From Lamellibrachia satsuma (lineage: Eukaryota > Annelida > Polychaeta > Sabellida > Siboglinidae): 64,000 nucleotides of DNA. A program made the translations under genes and the position numbers. The notes beneath the pieces were generated by a model that worked only from the letters and a program-made list of their open reading frames with translations, was not told the DNA's origin and did no database searches. The first letter of the stretch is position 1. Each line of letters starts with the position of its first letter. Shown here in pieces: positions 38,601 through 46,897 of this stretch. The stretch spans positions 1,044,501 through 1,108,500 of the forward strand of contig BSQZ01000062.1 of NCBI GenBank assembly GCA_033239005.1, read 5' to 3'.

Positions 38601-41565
38601 AAGGTTAGACAACAAACTGTAACATAGCCATTATTTCTACACACCTGGTTAAAGACAACATTGTGCGAGATTTCTGAATCAGTTGATTGTGCATCTGCAT
38701 CAATCGACAGTGTACAAAATCCATGTATCGATTATCAACTATAAGACACAGATAAAAAAGGTCACGGTGTCGTGCTAAAATTTATCCGCTGTCAAATATT
38801 ATCTGCTTGGTGTATCTGCGCATGGGCGAGCCAGTAGTTGACATAAATTTATTAATAACATAAACATATTATAACTACAATAATAGGTACCGTATATAAT
38901 AACAATGTCAACCACGGGAAATAATGGAAAATTTCCACTTTCATGTCGTAAAATAAAACAAAATGTAAAAATTAAAGCGGCATTATCTGTCATGAACTAT
39001 TTTGGTTGGAGCAGCTAATTTTTAATTATATATATGTATATATATATGCTCTGTAACTAGCAATGCTCATGTTTCAAGATACACGCACGCGCAGATACAC
39101 CAAGCAATTTGACGGCAGATCAATTGTAGCATGACACCGGCTCATCCAGATGACATCATGCAAGAATAACTTTCATCAAATTTTGATGGAGTAAAAATAT
39201 ATATTTAAATGAATTAATATTTTAATGACATATAATGATACATTTCATCACTAAAATGTGGATTTGAACCAAAATTAACCCCCAGTGTCCACTTTATTAT
39301 TCCCAAATACAGTAGTACCTGCCTTCAACTGACCCTCCGATGAGCGGACACCTGCTATGTCGGGACACTTTTGCTTGGATACAGAAGTGTTCGTTCAAGG
39401 CAGGTACAGCTGTATTTTGTAGAAACTATGCAAAGGGAATACCTGTGGTGGAGGTTTGCTGAATGGAACTGTTCCTGGTTCTATGTGCGTAACTCGAAAC
39501 ATCGGCTTCTTCCCCTGTTCTCTCTGCTGCAGCTTTTTCTTCAGTTCCCGCTCTGCTTTCCACTTTTGAAGCATCTGTTTCCTGTTCTCTAAAAAAATCA
39601 GCAGAAAACATTGCAACTGCGAAACATTTCTTTCATTCTGCTGCTCTTTGAGTTACATTTTACTTTTGAAGATATGAACACTTGCAAATGTCTTTTTTTT
39701 ACATTTTGTAAAATACAATCGTAAATGTCTCTCCTCCCAATACAACTCGTCATATGTGTAACTAGAGTATTTTAACATTTTTCATGCAGCTTAGTTATAG
39801 ATTTGTTCTGTAGACTACATTATTTGGGCTTAAATTTTCTAGGGAGTGCTGACTCCTCATACAGCCTTTGGTAGGAATCCGTGTGACTCCCTACTTTTAA
39901 ATATGAGCAGAGTGTGGGTCTGCCAGATTCCATGGTGCACACAAATCGAAGTTTTTCATAAGGGTGTTAAAAAAATCATAACATCCCTAATAATTATTGC
40001 ACAAATGTGATTGAGGCATCATGTTGTTGCTAAAGACTCCTTATTATAATAAAATGAAAACAATTACAGCACATAATCTTATCATGTAGATATTACTTTT
40101 AGAATTTCATCAAAAAAGAAAGAAAGCAACATTTAAAATTTCACTACTAGATAATTACTCAGTTGCTGTATGTTCCTATGTCGAATTAGAAAAATGTATA
40201 TATTAGTAAAAAAATTTTTTTTATCAAATACTGTGCTGAATAAGCGTCCCTATACGTGTATTTATTTGATGAAAAATGCCACCCTATACGCACCTTATCT
40301 GGCACTATACTGTTTATTAGATTTAAACATTTGTGCCGGCCTACATTTTCCGATAATAATGGCAAATTATGCAGGGCATACTTTTTATGAAAGCAATTGC
40401 TCTCACTCCCTAGAAGAAACTCTACTGCTGGTGCTAATCAATCATCGACGGAGTGGTTTATCGCTCACGCTAAAATTACTTGCTCCCAACTGGAGCGGCA
40501 CGTGGCTCCTTCTGGCGGCTAAGTTTTCATCATTTTCTATGACAGACGTGAGTTTAGCGGGATCCTGTGCTTCCAGATGCTAGATTTTTATCCCGAAGTG
40601 TTAGACCATTAGATTTTCATGATTAGATGAATCGGTCAGAATCCTTATTTCTCGGGAGCTCAATATGGTATATATGGGCTGTCAAAGCCGACAAAAATCG
40701 AGATGGCAACTTGCTGATATTTACCTCAAAAAAGCCTGCAACATCATTCTAACTGTCTGAACTTGTATACTAACGTGATTCACTAGTGCTGTCATTCAAT
40801 TTGCCGAAATATTGACGCGGAAACTTTAAATAATCAGGCCTAAAGTGAACTGACACAGACCGAAGTGAGAAAACAAAATGACGGATTAGTAAATAAAAAC
40901 CTCAGACAACCCAGACAACATGTGTTTGTAACTACTATTGCTCATTTGCTGCATAAAGCCAGCTCACTCATTCACATGTATTTGAATAGGCAAATCATAG
41001 AGCTTTCCAAAGGTATAACACATTACATATTTAGATACTATGAATGGAAACGTAAATTTATTCTGCAGAGCGTAGTAAAAGTAACCAAATATGGACATCA
41101 ACTATGTGACGTTTTGTAAGCTAGATCATTAGCTATCATCAACTATGCTCATGAATAAATATGAATCAGAACGAAGAGTGATTCAGCTTTCCAGTGATAC
41201 CATTTGTTCCTGTGTGAGGCACTGATCACGGAAATTTTTTTCCCTACAGAGCGATACCAAAATCGGCCGGAACGCTTTTTGTATTAATCGTGCGGGTTGA
41301 ATTCCATCCAGTGGTCACTCTCATATTTACTGCTCACCAGCTCACCTTTTGCATCCTGTTCGCCTTTCATTTCCTGCGACTTCTTCTGACCAGCCTTCAT
41401 GTTGCGTGCATTCTCCTTGAGGGGAGACATTGCAGAGAGGTTCCTGTGTCGATTCAATGTTTCGTCTCTCAGCATCTTGCGTTCCACATCCCGTTTGTGT
41501 GCACGTATAGCCCGGTTACCCGCTATCGACGGCTTGTGCTTCAACGATTCTTGTTGTCGATTCAT
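19826..41565 (-). CDS. DLGAP5: DLGAP5/HURP, mitotic spindle protein with GKAP domain, 19 coding exons
   Basis: Exons: 41565-41346, 39588-39443, 38584-38429, 38125-38053, 35058-34776, 34432-34347, 33877-33536, 32436-32356, 31405-31067, 30564-30404, 29945-29844, 26920-26554, 26128-25807, 25119-25022, 24464-24162, 23474-23314, 22619-22514, 20319-20280, 19862-19826. Phases agree throughout, giving 1,140 residues (human 846). HURP is a Ran-regulated, Aurora-A-linked protein that stabilises kinetochore microtubules. Hallmarks are a basic N terminus, ENRKQMLQKWKAE, SFAPDNFEF, and the GKAP core: SYFRELLVSETKRLTTEC, IRTTVGQAQLLM, RFKQFSGLVDNCEF, CTDLQGFWDMVYFQ. Then come FDGGFFSVNSPV and the C-terminal DLMSFSP. 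An in-frame TAG six codons upstream fixes the start. Intron 8 appears to be GC-AG. The donor of exon 3 is weak, and the last two tiny exons rest on phase and splice sites alone; read-through of exon 17 would end in MTHSK instead. Confidence 0.9.
20425..22136 (+). mobile_element. CR1/L2-like non-LTR retrotransposon, 5'-truncated and mutated
   Basis: Frames in order encode GPLENNRGNIISDGFQMAE, then SSGVDGIPPKLLKE and NYRPVSITSVVCKLL, then VYLDFQKAFDKVPH, SGVPQGSVLGPILFL, the catalytic FADD box (about 21.35 kb), and the C-terminal LEYCIQAWRP and NGYEDVDRN. These are reverse transcriptase motifs of the CR1/L2/jockey group. Stops and frameshifts separate the parts. The 3' UTR has CGATAAGCCAATGGCTTCC and ends in TGTTAAATC. 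It is the parent type of at least eight truncated fragments in this window. It lies in the last-but-one DLGAP5 intron (22513-20320). Confidence 0.93.
25430..25775. repeat. 20-24 bp minisatellite with splice-site-like units
   Basis: Units such as GGATGCCTGAAAGACAGATG and GATACCTGAAAGACAGATGT are repeated about 15 times. On the DLGAP5 coding strand each reads CATCTGTCTTTCAG then G, a good 3' splice-site match. It lies between DLGAP5 exons 13 and 14. The open frames across it are repeat translations. Confidence 0.95.
27968..28066. repeat. 21-bp tandem repeat, about 5 copies
   Basis: The unit is TGGGTGGCAACCATGCTGACA and variants, in DLGAP5 intron 11. Confidence 0.9.
29137..29226 (+). mobile_element. 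Short CR1/L2-like LINE 3' fragment
   Basis: Contains GACTCTCGATAAGCCAATGG, CTTGCCATCTGG and the terminal TCTTGTTAAAT repeats. It is only the last 90 bp of the element. Confidence 0.85.
29602..29700. repeat. (TG)n then (TA)n microsatellite
   Basis: About 75 bp of pure TG followed by TATATA and ACACAC. It lies in DLGAP5 intron 11, about 150 bp downstream (on the coding strand) of exon 11. His-Thr and Cys-Val frames across it are repeat artefacts. Confidence 0.97.
31785..31925 (-). mobile_element. Diverged CR1/L2-like LINE 3' fragment
   Basis: AGATCACAAGTGGACGAG, ATTAGCTTATCAAGAGTCCAAC and the TTTTCATCTATGTGT block match the LINE 3' UTR in reverse with several changes. Confidence 0.7.
31947..32299. 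mobile_element. piggyBac-type MITE, 353 bp
   Basis: Ends CACTAGGAGTGACCAATG and its inverse CATTGGTCACTCCTAGGG, with the inverted match continuing ATAAATTTCCA. TTAA lies immediately outside both ends (31943-31946 and 32300-32303), as expected for piggyBac insertion. There is no transposase. It lies in DLGAP5 intron 8. A longer relative is at 39.93-41.34 kb. Confidence 0.9.
33041..33402. repeat. 26-bp minisatellite, about 14 copies
   Basis: The unit is GAGCTAGCATGTTGTAGTGG plus ATACTA, with GTCGTAG and GACACTA variants. A single copy of the unit occurs in a dispersed repeat at 12752-12777. It lies in DLGAP5 intron 7. Confidence 0.96.
35640..36560 (-). pseudogene. Decayed hAT-like transposase remnant
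   Basis: Minus-strand frames encode VLKELAATKKC, SLMYVMTRNL-like and ACLDPRMMA, then QRQATVERGFSINSQLVVEN and a Lys/Arg-rich tail (KREAKKRRLDNI). The ATVERGFS stretch followed by a C-terminal tail resembles the dimerisation region of hAT-like transposases common in invertebrate genomes. Frames are broken. It lies in DLGAP5 intron 4 and is unrelated to that gene. The family is named from memory of the motif and is moderately sure. Confidence 0.65.
37010..37390. repeat. Imperfect tandem duplication, about 245-bp period
   Basis: Blocks CAGCTAGCGTC, ATGGCG, TGAGCTTCG, CATTCAAACTGTTTACAA and GTGTCAAAAA/TATCAAAAATTGTG appear first at 37.02-37.14 kb and again at 37.26-37.39 kb, diverged. It lies in DLGAP5 intron 4. 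Confidence 0.65.
39310..39412. mobile_element. Hairpin MITE, 103 bp, TA-flanked
   Basis: CAGTAGTACCTGCCTT and its inverse AAGGCAGGTACAGCTG bound the segment, and TA lies on each side. Such short hairpins are typical mariner-type leftovers. It ends 30 bp from the DLGAP5 exon 2 splice donor. Confidence 0.75.
39930..41340. mobile_element. Longer, decayed piggyBac-related element
   Basis: The left part (GGTGCACACAAATC, AAAAAATCATAACATC, TTATTGCACAAATGTGATTGAGG) and the right part (ATCGGCCGGAACGC, CAGTGGTCACTC) match the two halves of the 353-bp MITE at 31.95 kb, with about 1.1 kb of extra sequence between. The outer TIR is lost on the left. No transposase is recognised in the middle. The right end touches the donor of DLGAP5 exon 1. 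Confidence 0.65.
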
Positions 41566-41591
41566 ACTGACACGTAAGCACTAGTTTGCAT
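41562..41591 (-). promoter_or_regulatory. Upstream ORF overlapping the DLGAP5 start
   Basis: A 9-codon frame (MQTSAYVSV then TGA) in the 5' leader ends in the overlap ATGA, where the DLGAP5 ATG and the uORF TGA share bases. If a first exon is spliced to the acceptor at 41636, an in-frame ATG just before its donor at 45033 would make the uORF 25 codons. Direct sequence observation; a translational role is inferred. Confidence 0.5.
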
Positions 41592-42919
41592 GCACGTGTG
41601 AAAGGGGGATTTCCTCCTTGGAATCAAAGGAAATGTCTGCAATTAGAAAAGTGGATTAATTATCGGTTAGATCACAATCAGGTGTCCATTTGTGTTGCAA
41701 TTAGTGTAAAAAAAAAGATTTTATTAATCTGGAATATTATATAGTATTTCAACTACAATCTGTGAAGAAATGGTTAATTTATCTTTAAAACTGTTCCTGA
41801 AACAACTCAACTCAAGACAAGCATATAATAGCCATTCCAGCTACCTTAATGAGACCAGCAAACAGAAATGAGTCACACAGTAAAATATGATTGAATACAT
41901 CAGATGTTCTTAGTAAATTTGTATGGGCTTACTGAGAGGACAAAGGATGTATGAACAGAAAATTTCAGTTTAATTACATAAACAATGATTTTTTATAACT
42001 ACAACATATCCACTATCAAATTACTTCCATTTAGAAAAACTATTTAAATACTCTGAAAATCTTATTTTAAACTTTGCACTTGTTAGGTGTTTTAGTTCCT
42101 TAGTTGGGAACATTACGTTTAAGTTGGTTAATTAATGTTGGTTTAAAAATGTCCATAAAAACTAAATATTCTCATGATTTATGAAAATAACAACCAAAAA
42201 TGAACCACAGAGTAAGAATGTGCTTGAAGAGTAGACATTAACTAAAGACAACAAAAATAACTAGCCATTCTTAGTAAATGTACTGTTGGCCTACAGCCAT
42301 GATAAAAGGGGGCGCTATGGATAGGACATTTAAATTTTTCATTTGCCATGAGACAAGCATGAAGCAGTGTCTCAAATTGCACCAAGGCCAATATATATTC
42401 CAGTTAAGATGTTCTTATAGACACATTTTGAGGTCAACTATATAACCAGGGAAAGCAGTCTCTCTACAGACATGACAGATTGTTTGCACGAAATGACATT
42501 CTGCAGTTTAAGCCCTGTATAATAACATACTTAGTACATTCATAAAGACATAGCTCCGGCCTCTATTAATGATGACAGAAAATGAAGAGATGCACAAATA
42601 AATACAATAGACTAAGTATATAGTAACACACAGTCAGTGAGTTCAGTGAACTTGTGAAAAAACACAAATTTGTAACGAATGGGTAGTTGCATATATACAT
42701 CTGTAGAATTTGAGCTGTACGAGCAATCAACTTTTCCTTGCTTGCAATATAAAACAGAATAAATTGCTTAGCGTGTGCAACTATTTATTTATACAATTTT
42801 TTAGAGCATTGAGTCACAGTCTAGACACATAACCTCAACAAAAAACGACATCCCAGTAATTTATATGTTGGAGTATACAGGCTGGTAACACGGTGACACA
42901 CACTCATTGTGATCGGTGC

Positions 42920-43800
42920 TTGGACTACTCGGCCTACGGACAACTCGGCCCAGTTCGAGACAACTCGGCCCCGATTTTGAGACAACTCGGCCCAGGTGTC
43001 GAGACAACTCGGCCCAATGATACATGATATGATGGCGCTTAGTTAGGGGGATAACGGGGAAGTGGAATGTTTTCGTGCCGTTGTTTGAATTACGAACCGA
43101 CATCACTACACATAAACTTTGCTAGTTTGCTTGCATCCATTCTTATCAAGTGGCCTGCCCATCTCATCCTGCTTCTCACCAATCTTCCTGTTAGGCTGCA
43201 TTGCATCCCAACCTCTTTCCTTAGGTCATTCATCCTTCTTCTGTCCACCTTCTTTGTTCTTGTTATTCGCCGAACCCAGTTGTTCTCACACACTTGCAGC
43301 TTCTGTTGTTGTTGTTCTGTCAACGCCACTGTCTCCAGACCATACAGGCATACACTTGTATACGAAGATAAAAAAGTTTACCTTCAATAATTTGTAGAAA
43401 GTCAAAACGAAAACACACACGAAGCATTTTATATCTTTATTAATGATAATAATATTTTTATTATTAATAATAATAATTAAATAATATATATATATATATA
43501 TACATATATATTTATACGTTATTATATGACATAGGCCTACAATATCGTGATGATTATTGCCAGGGTTACGGGTGATGTGTTTCAAGAATACATGGGATAA
43601 CATTTGGATTCAAGGTTAATTTAGCAATTTATCATTGGGCCGAGCTGCCTCGATACTTGGGCCGAGTTGTCTCAAAATCGGAGCCGAGCAATTTATCATT
43701 GGGCCGAGCTGTCTCGAAACTTGGGCCAAGTTGTCTCAAAATCAGAGCCGGGCTGTCTCGAACTGGGCCGAGTTGTCCGTGGGCCGAGTAGTCTAGAATT
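42920..43800. mobile_element. TIR element built from GGGCCGAGTTGTCTC repeats
   Basis: Both ends hold several copies of a 17-20 bp motif (GGGCCGAGTTGTCTCGA and CAAAATCGG variants) in opposite orientation. The outermost shared end is GACTACTCGGCC. Outside, TCATTGTGATC occurs on both sides and may be part of a target duplication, although the distances to the ends differ. The centre is not transposase but a LINE fragment (43090-43329). The superfamily is not identified. Confidence 0.75.
43090..43329 (-). pseudogene. LINE C-terminal fragment (endonuclease-reverse transcriptase type)
   Basis: The frame encodes LQVCENNWVRRITRTKKVDR, then RMNDLRKEVGMQCSLTGRLV and MRWAGHLIRMD, the typical C-terminal domain of animal endonuclease-reverse transcriptase elements. 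Start and stop are arbitrary; the rest of the LINE is absent. It is enclosed by the inverted GGGCCGAG arrays. Confidence 0.8.
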
Positions 43801-45032
43801 CATTGTGATCTAGTCGTTTAGTTACGGAAAGATATTTTTGTGCCTTGCATTATTAATCTTAAAACTAGATATCATGGTTTAAAAGAGAGAAACAACATTC
43901 GGTTTTTAGTCTGATCCGAAACACACAGGCAATGTGGGGTGAATGAAATAGCCCTAGTTTGAGTTTCAAAGAGACAGGAGAGGGACTCGGACCCCAGGCC
44001 CATCGATCGACAACCTATTGACATTGTCATTGTTCCAACCGCTAGCCTAGCCCTAGAGACTAGGCTAGACCACTGCGACCATTCAACAAAAGTAGAGTAC
44101 AAGGATATATAAAAAATTATGTACAGGAGGGACATTTTTTAATACATTCTTTTTTCCAATTACATGCTGAAAAAAACCGAATACCCGCGTCAATATTACA
44201 ATAATGCGCATTAGATGACACCGCCAGTAGCTTCTTGTTCGTTGGGATTGTGTTAGAAGAATCTCGACGTGGTCATCTAATGGGTTTTTTGAGGAAATCC
44301 GTAGATGTTGAACTTGGAGGCACTGACAAATATTATCATTCGTTTTATATTTGGCCGTCATTTATATTTTCGAAATATTTTACCCGCCTCCGTAAAAAAT
44401 ATGCCGATCGGATCATCACTGGCGTAACGAGTCAGCCCGCATATTATAAACATGTCGATAACTGAAATAACGCCTACACATATTACAGTTTACGTCTATG
44501 GAAGCTAAAATCGAATAAGAATCGAACAAACTTGCCCAGATCTCTTACCCCCTCGCTTCGTTTGACTTTTGAATTTAGCGGTTTACTACTTCCAACGTTC
44601 TGATTGGCTAATAACTCTTCAAGTCACAATTTTTCCAATGCGTACCCAAGTAAATTCAATATAAAAACTACTAAAATACCAATTTACAGTTTTGATTGGG
44701 CACACACAAGAACATACGCCAAGCTTAATTTTTTATTAAGTCAATATTTTAATATTTAATTTAATAAAGTTTTTGCTTTTGTTTTAATATCGGAAATTAT
44801 CCAACGCGTACCCAAATTAACTCAACATTAAACCTGGCGCGTCACCTAGTGAGTAAGAAGCTTATAAACATAACATATTTTACGACGTTTAACGGGTAAT
44901 TAGCTATGTCAATATTATGAGTCAGAAACTAACCTCACATAATTTATGGATACACGTGCCACAACACGCAATTAACGATTTAGTCAATAACGTCATATTT
45001 TGGCTTGACTGAGCGATAATATGATAACATAC

Positions 45033-45180
45033 CATTCTGTCACCACGATACTGTCACTGATGCTTCTTTCACACAGTCACAGAGAAGTTGGTTTAAGCTG
45101 ACCGTCTGTATTTTCTGGTTGCTGCGTGCACAATCAACTTGGTCAATTAAAGTTCTTCCTTGGTTCGATTTTTTTGTTCA
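45033..45180 (-). other. Candidate 5' non-coding first exon of DLGAP5
   Basis: On the minus strand AGAATG is followed by GTATGTTA, a near-ideal donor. A matching acceptor (TTTTCTAATTGCAG) lies at 41637, 71 bases before the DLGAP5 ATG. The 5' boundary is unknown. This is inferred from splice signals only. Confidence 0.4.
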
Positions 45181-45804
45181 TCGTTGCGTTTCAGACTCGT
45201 TTTGTGAAAAATAAAACCTATCAGCTTAATAATAATAGTATTATTATATTATAATAATACTATGTATCGATTATGACGAATCCATTATGTCTCTTATGAC
45301 ATGCCAGTGTGTTCGTACAAATTTGATTCCTTAAAATAATCAGACAAACAATTAAATTATTTTTGACCGGATCCCATCCAAATTTAGCAAAAAAAGTGCT
45401 ATTCACACAAGTTACCCGACCTTATGATCAAAGTCAATTCTTTCGATGATTTTAGCAAAAGTATGCACTCTTCTATTAAACTAACTGCACATATTCATAC
45501 ACTACATATTTGAACATCAACGGACTTGATTCTCAATGGGTTAAATTAATTGAGGAGGAAGGTATAAATATTATTCCTATTTACGGTACAATTGGGAGGG
45601 ACTTGGGGAAATACTTTGAGTTGTAAATGTATTCAATTTTAAGTTGTGTATTTACACAAGGCAGTGCATTCTGGCTGGAACTTGGGTCATAGTTTAATAT
45701 GATGGCCTTATTGGGCATATGAGTTATCAAAGTTGTACTGTATATCAGTATATGTGTGAGTGTGCATGCATGTATGTGTATATTTTTAACTTGCATTTTA
45801 TTGT

Positions 45805-46110
45805 ATACTAGCTGAGTACCCAATGTTGCACGGGACAAAAAGGTAGCCACTTCAAGAGCCCATAACTCCTTGCACTACCCAGTAAAAGCTTGGTAGGGCA
45901 AAGCAAATGGCAATGACAATTCGTGCCCCAAAAATCATGCCAAACTGCCAGCTTCACGAAGCATTTGTATGTGGATGTGTGACGTAGATCATGTAACTGA
46001 AATCACTTGTAGAAAACATGCATAACGTTGCTAACAATTGTACATACTATTGTTCTGAGGTATTTTCTACTGATCTACATTATTATAGGTCAGTGGACTT
46101 TTCTAGTTCC
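45805..46110. repeat. Dispersed repeat, second copy of the 4.15-kb RTE-like repeat
   Basis: Begins near GAGTACCCAATGTTGCACGG, a common RTE/SINE 3' style, and shares CCAGCTTCACGAAGCATT and TAGATCATGTAACTGAAATC with the copy at 4.15-4.61 kb. Confidence 0.5.
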
Positions 46111-46539
46111 ATTTAAAGCTGTACACAGCAATGTTGCTACAATGTAGTCTTTCACAAAGCAGCATCTTTATGGGTAGATACAATGTTACAATAATGTAGC
46201 TAGTGTTATACTATGCAGACACTTTCTATCCATAAGCACCTGTATGGGGTACAGACAAACTCTAATAACTTGAATAGTATTATAAATTTCTGCATACATC
46301 CAGTAGCAAATGTGTAGGCATAATTATTATCTTTATGATGACATAGAAAATAAAATAATTCCACAGTTGTAACTTCTGCTACAGCTTTTTGAAATTTTTA
46401 CCCCTACCCGGGGCCCCCAAGAGGATAATTCCACATCAGATCCCCATGTGTCCATCAGAAGGGGCCCCTGGGTACCCTTGTAAAGTTTCATCCAGATCGG
46501 CCCACAAATGCGGCCGTGCATAAGACACAACAGGCAAAC

Positions 46540-46760
46540 AGACACTTGCCCATCTTTGTCAGATACCTGTCAGTTTTGTTTTTAAACATGTTGACACAGC
46601 TGGCATTTACACAATCATTATATAATTTATTATCCTCTGTGAGAATGACTGTTTTAAGTTTGAATAAAATATTTCTGTCAATATCTTCATAAACATTCAA
46701 TATTTTTTCAATATCTATTTGCAGTATTTGTTCTTCTCTTAATTTACCTAACCTCTAGCA
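46540..46760 (-). mobile_element. CR1/L2-like LINE 3' fragment
   Basis: CAGATACCTGTCAGTTTTG, TTTACACAATCATTATATAA and the reverse of the VDRN coding block match the LINE. The terminal 3' repeats are missing. Just before it (46.44-46.54 kb) is a separate RTE-style tail with TTTCATCCAGATCGGCCCAC. Confidence 0.75.
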
Positions 46761-46897
46761 TAATCAAACCACACTTTTTTAGGCATTTTTTACAATTAAG
46801 GTCTTAAAGACTGTAATGATGAAAAATGCACAGTTTGCATAATTTCATGGATGACATAAACTTGTTTGGATATTTGATTTTATGCAGTGTGAAGGCA

